DNA from: Shimia sp. CNT1-13L.2 | GTDB taxonomy: Bacteria > Pseudomonadota > Alphaproteobacteria > Rhodobacterales > Rhodobacteraceae | Assembly (NCBI RefSeq): GCF_024331145.1 | Contig: NZ_JANDJO010000012.1 | Location: 1 to 64,000 of the forward strand | Length of the DNA: 64,000 nt | Direction: 5' to 3' | Part shown: one piece after another, positions 43,093 through 52,269 of the stretch | How the letters are laid out: each line of letters begins with the position of its first letter | How positions within the stretch are numbered: position 1 is the stretch's first letter | The notes under the pieces: model-generated | The model's input: only the letters and a program-made list of their open reading frames with translations | Told to the model about the DNA's origin: nothing | The model's database searches: none | Translations under genes and position numbers: made by a program

Positions 43093-43192
43093 TGAAATCG
43101 ATCTCTGGATCGCGTTCACTTTCGGGATAGACCGTTGTGAGCTTTGGCCTTGCGGGGTAAACCAATGTGGCTCGTGATCCAAGGAGGCACCC

Positions 43193-43597
43193 GTGTCGAA
43201 ATCAGCACTCTACGTTACCGGAGTTCTCGCCCTGCTTGCGCAAGGCGCAGCGGCGCAGGTTGTTGACTGCAACATCAGTCAGCGCAGTTGGGGTGGTCTG
43301 GTGACCGAATGGTATACCTTCGAGGTCGATGCCGATCGCGGGCGGGTTCTGGTTTCCGATCCAACGATCAGATTTGTTTCGCAAAAACCGGTGAAGTCGG
43401 AAGTTGTCACGTTGACCGATGAGACAATCCACGTGACCTGGGATGTCAAGAAACTGCCCAGCCCGCTTGGAGATGAACAGAGGGGCGGGCGGTTCGAGGC
43501 AGAGATTGAAAGAGGTGAGAACCGGATCAAGGTCACGGCGCGCTATTCGGATGACGCTGATGGTGGTACGGGCAAGGGAATTTGCTTTCCCAAGTGA
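43193..43597 (+). CDS. Small secreted two-cysteine protein, paralogue 2 of 4
   Basis: A 134-residue protein with a GTG start behind AAGGAGG and a signal peptide ending AQGAAAQ. The family landmarks are VVDCNISQRSWGG, LVTEWYTFEVD, QKPVKSEVVT, IHVTWDVKKL and the late Cys in GKGICFPK. It is separated from paralogue 1 by 100 bases, so it may have its own promoter. Function unknown. Confidence 0.75.
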   Translation: MSKSALYVTGVLALLAQGAAAQVVDCNISQRSWGGLVTEWYTFEVDADRGRVLVSDPTIRFVSQKPVKSEVVTLTDETIHVTWDVKKLPSPLGDEQRGGRFEAEIERGENRIKVTARYSDDADGGTGKGICFPK

Positions 43598-43683
43598 GGG
43601 TGGACGGACCTCTTGATAAACTCGTGCTCTGGCCCCAGTTCAATGTTCGACGCCCTTTGGGCAACCAGTAGGGAGAAAGCACA

Positions 43684-44112
43684 ATGAAACCATTTTTGTT
43701 TGGACCTGTCCTGGCACTTGGTCTCGTCGGTGGGAGCGCGCAAGCTGGAAGCTGGGAATGCAGTTTCGGCGGTCAAAAGGCTGATGGCTGGCTGCGCGGG
43801 CAGGTGTTCCTTACGGATGCGACAGAGACAAAACCGGCGACGGTTTACGATTCCCTGATCAACAGCCAGCATTCTGGTCCGATTGAAGCGCGGGTTTCCG
43901 CGGACAACGACCAGCGCACGACGTTCAAGTGGAAGCTGCGCGATGTTCACTTGCGGTCGGGCTTTGCGCCGCGCATCAACTATACGCTTACGCGTCTGAA
44001 GAATGGCAACGATGCGACGCTTTTTGCGGTGGCGCCGGGGCTTGACGATTTCCGAAATCGCGGTGGTGGCAATGTCGTGTTCAGCGCTGGAGGAAAATGT
44101 TCGGAGCGTTGA
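43684..44112 (+). CDS. Small secreted two-cysteine protein, paralogue 3 of 4
   Basis: A 142-residue protein with a signal peptide (cleavage near AQA/GS). Landmarks are GSWECSFGGQ, GWLRGQVFLTD, SGPIEARVSA, TTFKWKLRDV and the late Cys in SAGGKCSER. GGGAG lies 8 bases before the ATG. It is 86 bases after paralogue 2. Function unknown. Confidence 0.75.
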   Translation: MKPFLFGPVLALGLVGGSAQAGSWECSFGGQKADGWLRGQVFLTDATETKPATVYDSLINSQHSGPIEARVSADNDQRTTFKWKLRDVHLRSGFAPRINYTLTRLKNGNDATLFAVAPGLDDFRNRGGGNVVFSAGGKCSER

Positions 44113-44256
44113 GGCGCCAGTTGCGTCTCGACAACGGCGAGGCAATGCAGTGATGCGTCAGATGACTGACGTACTATTTTGAAAATAAAGGTAGTTCCTC
44201 TCCTTGACTTGGTGTTTCCTAGTGATGAGGTGAGATGTTCTGAACAGGAGATTTTT

Positions 44257-44673
44257 ATGAAGTTTTGTCTGACCCTTCTGCCGATTTTGGCATTTTCGAC
44301 GGTGGCACACGCGGGCGTTTTCGAGTGCGATATGACGAAAAAAAGCCGGTACGGCTGGATTTCGGATAAGATCTACCTTGAGTACGAAGAGAATTCTAAG
44401 GGTGCTCGGATTTATGACGCGTATACCCACCACTACTTTGACAAGAAGCCGCTTGATGCAGAGGTGAAACGGGCCACCGACAAGGCCGTCGTTTTTAGTT
44501 GGGAATTGCGTAATATCGAAACGGATTCCGGTAAGCCGAGCGGGCGGGTCAAGTATACGGCAAATATCGAACGCGCATCGGGCCGTGTGCACGTGAACGT
44601 CCTGCTTTTGAGCTATGACAATACTTCTTTCGGGAATGGAACCTGCAAGTACGACGCCAAGCGACGGTTTTGA
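44257..44673 (+). CDS. Small secreted two-cysteine protein, paralogue 4 of 4
   Basis: A 138-residue protein with a signal peptide (MKFCLTLLPILAFSTVAHA). Landmarks are GVFECDMTKK, GWISDKIYLEY, KKPLDAEVKR, VVFSWELRNI and the late Cys in GNGTCKYD. The frame extends upstream to 44179, but the ATG at 44257 starts the signal peptide and has CAGGAG 6 bases before it. Function unknown. Confidence 0.78.
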   Translation: MKFCLTLLPILAFSTVAHAGVFECDMTKKSRYGWISDKIYLEYEENSKGARIYDAYTHHYFDKKPLDAEVKRATDKAVVFSWELRNIETDSGKPSGRVKYTANIERASGRVHVNVLLLSYDNTSFGNGTCKYDAKRRF

Positions 44674-44743
44674 CTTGACCTTTCTGCCCTGACACACACA
44701 TCTGTACCGCAGAACAACCCGCACGAACACAAGGATGCTCACC

Positions 44744-45343
44744 ATGGCTTTCGAACTTCCCGATCTTCCCTATGCACACGATGCTCTTGCTGATCTTGGC
44801 ATGTCGGCAGAGACCCTCGAGTACCACCACGACCTGCACCACAAGGCCTATGTCGACAACGGCAACAAGCTGATTGCTGGCACCGAGTGGGAAAGCAAGT
44901 CGATGGAAGAGATCATCGTTGGCACCTATGACGCCAACGCTGTTGCTCAGAACGGCATCTTCAACAACATCTCGCAGCTTTGGAACCACAACCAGTTCTG
45001 GGAGATGATGGGCCCGAACCAGACCGCCATGCCGGGTGAGCTGGAAAAAGCCATCGTCGAGAGCTTTGGCTCGGTTGACGAGTTCAAGTCGCAGTTCGCC
45101 GCTGCCGGTGCCGGCCAGTTCGGTTCGGGCTGGTGCTGGCTGGTCAAGGACGCCGACGGCGGCCTGAAAGTCACCAAGACCGAGAACGGCGTGAACCCGC
45201 TCTGCTTTGGCCAGACCGCGCTGCTGGGCTGTGACGTATGGGAGCACTCCTACTACATCGATTTCCGCAACAAGCGTCCGGTTTACCTGTCGAACTTCCT
45301 CGACAAGCTGGTGAACTGGGAGAACGTGGCATCGCGCCTGTAA
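44744..45343 (+). CDS. sodB: Superoxide dismutase (Fe type)
   Basis: A 199-residue cytoplasmic superoxide dismutase. EYHHDLHHKAYVDN has the first metal His, QLWNHNQFWEM the second, and DVWEHSYYIDF the Asp and third His. NISQLWNHNQFW and GQFGSGWCWL look like the iron group rather than the manganese group, though metal choice cannot be settled from sequence. The ATG at 44744 is chosen because AAGG lies 9 bases upstream and MAFELPDLPYAHDAL is the family start; an ATG 9 bases earlier is possible. Confidence 0.93.
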   Translation: MAFELPDLPYAHDALADLGMSAETLEYHHDLHHKAYVDNGNKLIAGTEWESKSMEEIIVGTYDANAVAQNGIFNNISQLWNHNQFWEMMGPNQTAMPGELEKAIVESFGSVDEFKSQFAAAGAGQFGSGWCWLVKDADGGLKVTKTENGVNPLCFGQTALLGCDVWEHSYYIDFRNKRPVYLSNFLDKLVNWENVASRL

Positions 45344-45367
45344 TCGGGTTTGCCACACGAGAATTCG

Positions 45368-45398
45368 GGCCCCGGAGGGAAACCTTCGGGGCCTTTTT
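45368..45398 (+). terminator. Rho-independent terminator of sodB
   Basis: GGCCCCGGAGG and CCTTCGGGGCC form an 11-bp stem with one G-U pair and a GAAA loop, followed by TTTTT. It begins 25 bases after the sodB stop. Confidence 0.9.
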
Positions 45399-45465
45399 CA
45401 TGGCTGCTTGCCAATTGCCGTGAACAGGTTCATCAATCGTCGGGTGATTTGAGGGGAGGCGGCGC

Positions 45466-46380
45466 ATGAGCGAGGTGCGGCAAGGCATTCTGGCGATGGT
45501 GGTGGCCTGTTTAACATGGGGCCTCGTGCCGCTGTTCTACAAACAGCTTGAGCATATTCCGCCGATCGAAATCCTGGCCCATCGCACGATCTGGTCGGCG
45601 GTGATCTTTGTCGGGGTTCTGCTGTTCCAGGGGCGGCTCAAACTGCTTGGCGAGGCGCTTTTGTCACGACGCACGGTGGTGGTGGTCGCGGCTGCGGCCT
45701 TCCTGATTTCCTTCAACTGGTATTTCTTTATCTGGTCGGTCGCCAACGACAAGGCCACGGAGGCGTCGCTTGGATACTTCCTGTTTCCGCTCGTGGCGGT
45801 GCTGCTTGGGCGGGTGGTGTTTCGCGAACAGTTGCAGAGGCTGCAGTGGATTTCCATTGGCATCGCACTGTTTGCCGTGGTCCTGCTGACCGCGGGGTTG
45901 GGGGTTGCGCCGTGGATCGCGTTGGCGCTGTCGACAACCTTTGGATTGTACGGGCTGATCAAGAAGGGCCTCAGCATCGGGCCGGTGGTGTCCGTGACAG
46001 CCGAGGTGATCGTGCTGGTTCCGATTGCCACGGTCATCCTGTGGTTTGCCCATGGTGACGGGCAGGGGGCATTCGGCGCGGATGTGAAGGACAGTGTCTT
46101 GCTGGTCCTGTCCGGAGCGCTGACGGCGACGCCGCTGATCCTGTTCAGCTTTGCGACCAAACGGGTGGCGCTGTCGACGATCGGGTTGGTGCAGTACCTG
46201 AACCCGACCTTGCAGTTCTTCTGTGCTGTAGTGATTTTTGGCGAACCCTTTGGTGTTTGGCACGGGATCGCCTTTCCCCTGATCTGGATCGCGCTTGCGC
46301 TTTATTCCTTTGCGGCGCTGCGTCAGGAGAAGGCAGCGTCCAAGGTAGATTCCAGTGTCGCCAGATCATCGACCACCTGA
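45466..46380 (+). CDS. rarD: RarD-type EamA/DMT-family transporter
   Basis: A 304-residue inner-membrane protein with ten predicted helices. MVVACLTWGLVPLFYKQLEH, ILAHRTIWSAV, ISFNWYFFIWSV and the C-terminal IGLVQYLNPTLQFFCAVVIF match RarD of the drug/metabolite transporter superfamily. The substrate is unknown. GGGGAGG lies 7 bases before the ATG. Its last 58 bases overlap the 3' end of the convergent LOG-family gene. Confidence 0.9.
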   Translation: MSEVRQGILAMVVACLTWGLVPLFYKQLEHIPPIEILAHRTIWSAVIFVGVLLFQGRLKLLGEALLSRRTVVVVAAAAFLISFNWYFFIWSVANDKATEASLGYFLFPLVAVLLGRVVFREQLQRLQWISIGIALFAVVLLTAGLGVAPWIALALSTTFGLYGLIKKGLSIGPVVSVTAEVIVLVPIATVILWFAHGDGQGAFGADVKDSVLLVLSGALTATPLILFSFATKRVALSTIGLVQYLNPTLQFFCAVVIFGEPFGVWHGIAFPLIWIALALYSFAALRQEKAASKVDSSVARSSTT

Positions 46381-46874
46381 ATGAAGTCTTTCAGGGAGGC
46401 ATCGGCAAACCCCTGGTCGATGACGCTGTTGATGAGGGCAATCAGCGCGTCCCAGTAGCCGTTCACGTTGGCGAGCAGGATCGGTTTGTCGTGCAGACCC
46501 AGCTGGCGCCATGTGAGAACCTCGAAGAGCTCGTCCAGTGACCCTGCGCCGCCGGGCAGAACGATGATGGCGTCGCAGTTCATGAACATCACCTTTTTGC
46601 GCTCGTGCATGTTTTCGGTGACGATGAAGCGGGTCAGATCGACCTTGCCGACCTCGCGTTTCAAGAGGTGAACGGGGATCACGCCAAAGGTATCGCCGCC
46701 GTTGGCCTGGGTGGCATTTGCCACCGCGCCCATCAGGCCGATGTCTCCGGCACCGTAGACAAGCCGCCAGTTCTTGTGTGCCAGAAGCGCGCCGAGATCT
46801 TCTGCGAAGGTCTGAAATGCAGGGTCCTTGCCGGAACGTGAGCCGCAAAAGACACAGATTGACGGGTTGGTCAT
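46323..46874 (-). CDS. LOG-family protein (cytokinin riboside monophosphate phosphoribohydrolase-like)
   Basis: A 183-residue protein of the TIGR00730/LOG family. SICVFCGSRSGKDPAF begins the Rossmann fold, LVYGAGDIGLMGAVANAT follows, and LPGGAGSLDELFEVLTWRQLG is the PGGxGTxxE nucleotide-binding signature with Ser for Thr. Such enzymes release bases from nucleoside 5'-monophosphates. The start at 46874 gives the family N-terminus; a further upstream ATG adds 7 residues. Its 3' end lies inside rarD. Confidence 0.9.
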   Translation of the reverse strand: MTNPSICVFCGSRSGKDPAFQTFAEDLGALLAHKNWRLVYGAGDIGLMGAVANATQANGGDTFGVIPVHLLKREVGKVDLTRFIVTENMHERKKVMFMNCDAIIVLPGGAGSLDELFEVLTWRQLGLHDKPILLANVNGYWDALIALINSVIDQGFADASLKDFIQVVDDLATLESTLDAAFS

Positions 46875-47086
46875 GGAATTCCCCAATATCTTCAATGCTG
46901 TTTTGACCAGTGTTACTCGGGTTGATATGGTCGCTCAACCGTCAAGGGGCCGTCGAATTCATTATGCTGCCGCGCGTGTTTTCGATATGCCCAAGACGAC
47001 AACATCTTGCGAGCGTTTCGCGCCAGACTTATGCACTAAGTTCATCGCGTGGCGTTTGAGCTAGCGGAATCTGGGGAAAGGCTGGC

Positions 47087-48313
47087 ATGAGCAGAATTGC
47101 ATCTTTGCTTGGTGGAAACGCCGTCATCGTGGGGGGCGCAGCCGTTGTCGGGGTTGTGGCCGTGGTTGTTAGTGGCGTGTTCAAGTCACCGGAGCCTGAG
47201 GTTGCGCCAACGCCTGTCGTTGCGATGCCGAAAACCGAAGAGGCGCCAGCACCCGAGGTGACCGAAGCGCCTGCCACCGAGGAAGCGGTGGTGGAGGAAC
47301 CCACGCCTGAAGCCGAACCCGAAGCCGAGGTCGTTGTCGAGACGGTTGTGCCGTCGTTTGATGTCGTGCGGGTCGAGCCGGATGGAAACACGCTTATTGC
47401 GGGCCATGCTGCGGCGGAGGTGTCTATCACGGTGCTTCTGGATGGTGCCGATCTGGCCGAGGCCCCGACGGACTCGGGTGGGAAATTCGTGACCTTCGCG
47501 TCGATCGCTCCGAGCAGCGAACCGCAGGTTCTGAGCCTTGTTCAGCGTCGTGAAGACGGCGATGTCTTTTCCGAGGCGACGGTGATCCTCGCACCGGTTC
47601 AGCCGGTGGTCGCGGAGGCGGAGCCCGAGCCCGTGGCAGAGCCGGCGGAAGTTGTTGTGGAGGCCGTTGAAGACGCGGTCGCGGAAGACACGGTTGAAAC
47701 TGTGGACGTCCAGCCGGAAACGGTCGAAGACACCGAAGTGACTGCCGTTGAAGAGACGCAACCCGCCGCGCCGACAGTGCTGTTGTCCGACGGGGATGGT
47801 GTACGGGTTCTTCAGCCACCAGCGGTGATCGAGACCGGGCCGGATGTCACAACGTCGCTTGCGCTGGATACGATTGCCTATTCCGATGCCGGTGAGGTTT
47901 CGTTGACGGGCCGTGGATCGGATGAGGGCTTTGTGCGGGTCTATCTGGACAATGCACCGATCACCTCTTCGCGGATCGAGGCCGGGGGGAACTGGCGCAC
48001 TGAACTGCCGGATGTTGATACCGGGGTCTATACCCTGCGTGTCGATCAGGTGGATGCGGAAGGCGAGGTTGTCTCGCGTGTGGAGACGCCTTTCAAGCGC
48101 GAGGCACCCGAGGCCCTGCAAGCGGTTGCACCGCAAGGGGATAACAAGGTTGAAGCGGTGACGGTTCAGCCCGGATCGACGCTTTGGGCCATTGCCAACG
48201 AACACTATGGTGATGGTGTGCTTTATGTGCGGGTGTTCGAGGCCAACAAGGATCAGATCGTTGATCCCAACCTGATTTTCCCCGGCCAGATCTTCAGCAT
48301 TCCCGAAGAATGA
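47087..48313 (+). CDS. LysM-domain envelope protein with acidic linker
   Basis: A 408-residue protein with one N-terminal transmembrane anchor (about residues 11-31) and long Glu/Pro/Ala/Val-rich linkers (residues 35-85 and 165-225). Between and after them are Ig-like modules (NTLIAGHAAAEVSITVLLDG, GEVSLTGRGSDEGFVRVYLD), and the C-terminus is a LysM domain (VQPGSTLWAIANEHYGDG to DPNLIFPGQIFSIP). LysM binds peptidoglycan, so the protein probably spans from the inner membrane into the periplasm. The precise role is unknown. Confidence 0.85.
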   Translation: MSRIASLLGGNAVIVGGAAVVGVVAVVVSGVFKSPEPEVAPTPVVAMPKTEEAPAPEVTEAPATEEAVVEEPTPEAEPEAEVVVETVVPSFDVVRVEPDGNTLIAGHAAAEVSITVLLDGADLAEAPTDSGGKFVTFASIAPSSEPQVLSLVQRREDGDVFSEATVILAPVQPVVAEAEPEPVAEPAEVVVEAVEDAVAEDTVETVDVQPETVEDTEVTAVEETQPAAPTVLLSDGDGVRVLQPPAVIETGPDVTTSLALDTIAYSDAGEVSLTGRGSDEGFVRVYLDNAPITSSRIEAGGNWRTELPDVDTGVYTLRVDQVDAEGEVVSRVETPFKREAPEALQAVAPQGDNKVEAVTVQPGSTLWAIANEHYGDGVLYVRVFEANKDQIVDPNLIFPGQIFSIPEE

Positions 48314-48347
48314 TGCCGTTGAGAGCCGGCGAACCGGATTGATTTGG

Positions 48348-48377
48348 TGCGCCCTCTGGTAATGTCCGGAGGGCGCA
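48348..48377 (+). terminator. Possible terminator between the LysM and ABC genes
   Basis: TGCGCCCTC pairs perfectly with GAGGGCGCA across a 12-base loop, 35 bases after the LysM gene. Only TT follows, so termination, if any, would be weak; it may be an attenuator or RNA-stability element ahead of the ABC transporter gene. Confidence 0.45.
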
Positions 48378-48409
48378 TTACCTGTCTATTGAAGACACGA
48401 GGATCTCGT

Positions 48410-50230
48410 ATGAGACAAAGATATACGGCCTCGGCCGACGAAGTTGCCCGAAATGAGCAAAGATCCGGCTGGCGCACGATCCGCCGTGTAGCCCCCTATC
48501 TGTGGCCGGAAGAGCCGAAATGGGTGCGTTACCGCGTGGTTTTCGCGCTTGTTGCGCTGTTCGTGTCCAAGCTGATCGCGGTTTGCGTGCCGCTGATCTA
48601 CAAGGCGGCCGTTGATACTCTGGCCGGTGAGGGCGTGTCGACGCTTGTGCTTGGGGCCGTGGGGTTGACCGTGGCCTATGGTATGGCGCGGGTGATGACC
48701 GTGGGCTTCCAGCAGCTGCGCGACGCGATTTTTGCGCGGGTTGGTCAGCGGGCGCTGAGGGCGCTGGCGCTTGAGACCTTCGTGCACATTCACCGCCTGT
48801 CGATGCGCTATCACATTACCCGCAAGACCGGGGGGCTTAGCCGGATCATCGAGCGTGGTGTGAAGGGGGTCGAGTTCCTGCTGCGGTTCCTGCTGTTTTC
48901 GATTGGTCCGCTTTTCCTCGAATTGCTGATGATCTCGGCGATCCTGTTCTGGCTGTTTGATGCCTGGTACCTGGCGGCGGTGGCCCTGACGATTGGCGGC
49001 TACGTCTTTTTCACCTTCAAGGTGACCGAGTGGCGGGTGCGCCTGCGCCGCGAGATGAATGACCAGGACACCGAGGCCAACCAGAAGGCCATCGACAGCC
49101 TGCTGAACTTTGAAACGGTCAAGTATTTCGGGGCCGAGGAACGGGAAGCGGCGCGCTATGATGCCTCGATGGCGGGGTATGAAAGAGCGGCTCTCAAGAC
49201 CTCGTATTCATTGGCTTTTTTGAACTTTGGCCAATCTTTCCTGATCACCACCGGCCTCGTTGCCGTGATGGTTCTGGCGGCTGTTGGCGTGGAGAGCGGG
49301 GCGCTGACCGTCGGGGATTTCGTGATGGTCAACGCCTACATGATCCAGATCACCATGCCGTTGAATTTCCTTGGCACGGTTTACCGGGAAATCCGGCAGT
49401 CGCTGGTGGATATGGGCGAGATGTTCGACCTCTTGGAGCAACCAGCCGAGGTTTCCAACAAGCCGGGTGCCAAGGACCTGAAGGTCAATGGCGGTGCAAT
49501 CCAGCTGGACAACGTGGCCTTTGGTTACGAGGCCACGCGCCCGATCCTGCAGGGGATCAGCCTTGACGTGGGCGCGGGACAGAATGTTGCGATTGTCGGC
49601 TCGTCCGGATCTGGAAAGTCGACCATCGGGCGGTTGCTGTTCCGGTTCTATGACGTTGATGGCGGGGCGCTGCGGATTGACGGTCAGGACGTGCGGGACG
49701 TCACACAGAAGAGCCTTCACGCGGCGATTGGCGTGGTGCCGCAGGACACGGTGCTGTTCAACGACACCATCCGCTACAACATCGCCTATGGGCGCGACGG
49801 GGCGACCACCGAAGAGATCGAAGAGGCGGCAAGATCGGCGCAGATTCACGACTTCATCATGTCGCTGCCCGAAGGTTACGAGACGATGGTGGGGGAACGC
49901 GGGCTGAAGCTGTCTGGCGGTGAGAAACAGCGTGTTGGCATTGCGCGCACGTTGCTCAAGAACCCGCCGATCCTGTTGCTGGACGAGGCCACCTCGGCGC
50001 TGGACACCGAGACAGAGGGCGAGATCAAGGGCGCGCTGGCACGTGCGGCAGAGGGGCGGACCGTGATCACCATTGCGCACCGTCTGTCGACAGTTGCCGA
50101 AGCCGACCGGATCGTGGTTCTGGAGGCCGGGAGAATCGTGGAAGAAGGCACCCACGACGAACTGGTGGCCCGTGGCGGACGGTATTCCCAGCTCTGGCAG
50201 CGGCAGATGTCGGAGCAGGAAGCGGCCTGA
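48410..50230 (+). CDS. Atm1/ABCB7-type ABC exporter (fused membrane and ATPase)
   Basis: A 606-residue half-transporter. Six transmembrane helices fill about residues 35-310. The region NFETVKYFGAEEREAARYD and the helix pair around MVNAYMIQITMPLNFLGTVYRE are typical of the Atm1 (heavy-metal/glutathione) group. The ATPase domain has GSSGSGKSTIGRLLFRF (Walker A), LSGGEKQRVGIARTLL (signature) and ILLLDEATSALDTETE (Walker B). Atm1 proteins export glutathione-bound metal or sulfur species. The start at 48410 follows CGAGGATC; the open frame upstream is not family-like. Confidence 0.88.
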   Translation: MRQRYTASADEVARNEQRSGWRTIRRVAPYLWPEEPKWVRYRVVFALVALFVSKLIAVCVPLIYKAAVDTLAGEGVSTLVLGAVGLTVAYGMARVMTVGFQQLRDAIFARVGQRALRALALETFVHIHRLSMRYHITRKTGGLSRIIERGVKGVEFLLRFLLFSIGPLFLELLMISAILFWLFDAWYLAAVALTIGGYVFFTFKVTEWRVRLRREMNDQDTEANQKAIDSLLNFETVKYFGAEEREAARYDASMAGYERAALKTSYSLAFLNFGQSFLITTGLVAVMVLAAVGVESGALTVGDFVMVNAYMIQITMPLNFLGTVYREIRQSLVDMGEMFDLLEQPAEVSNKPGAKDLKVNGGAIQLDNVAFGYEATRPILQGISLDVGAGQNVAIVGSSGSGKSTIGRLLFRFYDVDGGALRIDGQDVRDVTQKSLHAAIGVVPQDTVLFNDTIRYNIAYGRDGATTEEIEEAARSAQIHDFIMSLPEGYETMVGERGLKLSGGEKQRVGIARTLLKNPPILLLDEATSALDTETEGEIKGALARAAEGRTVITIAHRLSTVAEADRIVVLEAGRIVEEGTHDELVARGGRYSQLWQRQMSEQEAA

Positions 50231-50327
50231 CGTGGTCGGGCGGAAGCACCGGTTGCGCACCGAAATTTGACAGGATGGCTTTTGCCTCGCAGACTTGCCC
50301 CATTCTTTTCCGACGGGGGTATGCGCG

Positions 50328-52253
50328 ATGCCGACGTATATTTTGCAAGGCAAGACTTATGGTTTTTCCGAGTTTACCGGGTTTTTGGATAGTGTTTCTG
50401 ACGCAACTGTCACGTTCAACGTGGATGGCACGGGGTTCTCTTATGTCATTGGGGCACCCGATGGGGGATCACCGCCGCCTGCGGTTCTGACCGGTATTGG
50501 ACCCGGTGACGCCGAGTTCAACGGGAGCAGTGCGTTCCGGTCCGATTTCGTCGTTCGCATCAGCCAGTTCGACTGGGGGCCGTTCAGCGACCGGAAACAG
50601 ACGATTGTCATGGATTTCCACGATCCGGTGGCCAACGAGACCTATAGTTTCGTCATTGGCGGCGACCCGCTTCCTCCTATTACGGATGTGACCAGCTTTT
50701 ACGACTGGGCCGCGGAAATTGCCCTTTTCGGGCAGGTTGTTACCGGGCCTTATGCACCGGGCGAGGTCATACCGTTTGGCGGGATGCCGGGGGTGGTGGA
50801 GGAGCAATCTCCGATTTGCGGCACGGATAACCCCGACAACCTGCTTGGCACCAATGACGACGACGAGATGTGTGGCGAGGGGGGCAACGACACGCTGAAC
50901 GGTCAGGGGGGCGATGATCTCATCTACGGCAACGAGGGGGATGACCTGCTGACCGGAAGCGGCGGCGCTGACACGCTGGATGGCGGCGCCGGCATAGATA
51001 CGGCGAACTATGAGTCGTCCAATTCCTCAATCGTTGTGAACCTGCTTACGACCGAGGGCACGGCTGGGGATGCGCTTGGGGATCGGTTGTTCCTGATCGA
51101 AAACGTTATCGGGTCCAACCTCGAAGATACGATCACCGGGGACGGCAAGGACAATCGCCTGGAGGGTCTTGCGGGCGCCAACCGTATTTTCGGCGGGGGT
51201 GGCAATGACCTTTTGTACGGAGGGATTGATAAAGACCGTCTCTCCGGTGGGCTTGGAAATGACTATCTTTCCGGCGGCGGCGATGATGATGTCCTGATCG
51301 GAGGAGGCGGTGCCGACACTCTCGAGGGCAACTTTGGGCGCGATGACCTGACGGGCGGCGCCGGCGGCGATCGGCTTAATGGTGGGCGTTCGAATGACGT
51401 TTTGAACGGAGGTACCGGCGATGACAGCCTGTTTGGTGCAGACGGGCAGGACAGGCTGTTTGGCGGGGAAGACAACGACGAGCTTGAGGGCGGCAAGGGC
51501 AACGACTCGCTCAGCGGGCAGTCCGGAGCCGACACATTGATCGGTGGTACGGGAGACGACACGCTTTTGGGTGGCACCGGTGCAGACAATCTGAAAGGTG
51601 GCGATGGTGTCGACGTGCTGGACGGCGAGCACGGTGAGGACACGCTTTATGGTGGCGACAAAAACGACACCCTCAAGGGCGGTGATGGCAAGGATTTCCT
51701 TTATGGAGACCAGGGCGCGGACGTTCTTTTGGGCGGTGCCATTGGGGATGTGCTGGAAGGACGGGCGGGCCGTGACCGGATGTGGGGCGGCAGCGGTTTT
51801 GACAGCATGAAAGGCGGTAAGGGAAACGATGTTCTGTTCGGTCAGAACGGGCGTGACACGCTTATGGGCGACGCTGGACATGACAAGCTGGACGGGGGAG
51901 CGGGGAATGACGTTCTGTTTGGCGGCACCGAACATGGCAAGAATGATGCCGATACGCTGATCGGGGGCGCAGGTGCTGATACCTTCGTGATGGATGTTTA
52001 CGCCAGTGATACGCAAACCGTGAAAGACTATCAGGCGGGCTTTGATCTGGTGCAGATCAACGCATCAAGTAGCTATGTCGGCGGGGATGTCGGGGCGTTT
52101 ATTGCCGATCTGCGCTCGGTTGCGACGGTTGCAGATGGCAACACCTACATTGCCTATACAAAGATCTTTGGCGGCAATCCCTTCGATATGCATTTTGCAT
52201 TCGAAGGGATCACCGACCCCAATTCGATCACCTTTGTCGTGGACTTGTTCTGA
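50328..52253 (+). CDS. RTX (hemolysin-type calcium-binding repeat) secreted protein
   Basis: A 641-residue acidic protein. The first 165 residues form a beta-rich domain (TYILQGKTYGFSEFTGFLDS) of unknown function. From about residue 170 to 570 there are some thirty glycine-rich nonapeptides of the GGxGxDxLx type (GGNDTLNGQGGDDLIYGNEG and following), which fold into a calcium-bound beta-roll. The last ~70 residues (FDLVQINASSSY to FVVDLF) look like the type I secretion signal. There is no Sec signal peptide. No cognate ABC/HlyD exporter lies next to it; the downstream RND pair is convergent. The function of the cargo domain is unknown. Confidence 0.88.
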   Translation: MPTYILQGKTYGFSEFTGFLDSVSDATVTFNVDGTGFSYVIGAPDGGSPPPAVLTGIGPGDAEFNGSSAFRSDFVVRISQFDWGPFSDRKQTIVMDFHDPVANETYSFVIGGDPLPPITDVTSFYDWAAEIALFGQVVTGPYAPGEVIPFGGMPGVVEEQSPICGTDNPDNLLGTNDDDEMCGEGGNDTLNGQGGDDLIYGNEGDDLLTGSGGADTLDGGAGIDTANYESSNSSIVVNLLTTEGTAGDALGDRLFLIENVIGSNLEDTITGDGKDNRLEGLAGANRIFGGGGNDLLYGGIDKDRLSGGLGNDYLSGGGDDDVLIGGGGADTLEGNFGRDDLTGGAGGDRLNGGRSNDVLNGGTGDDSLFGADGQDRLFGGEDNDELEGGKGNDSLSGQSGADTLIGGTGDDTLLGGTGADNLKGGDGVDVLDGEHGEDTLYGGDKNDTLKGGDGKDFLYGDQGADVLLGGAIGDVLEGRAGRDRMWGGSGFDSMKGGKGNDVLFGQNGRDTLMGDAGHDKLDGGAGNDVLFGGTEHGKNDADTLIGGAGADTFVMDVYASDTQTVKDYQAGFDLVQINASSSYVGGDVGAFIADLRSVATVADGNTYIAYTKIFGGNPFDMHFAFEGITDPNSITFVVDLF

Positions 52254-52269
52254 GGTGGGCGCGGGCCGA

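Noticed and set aside
50870-51960. Dense short repeats in the RTX gene that might suggest a CRISPR-like or DNA repeat array
   Set aside because: They are degenerate, lie in one frame and encode the GGxGxD nonapeptides; no spacers or cas genes are present.
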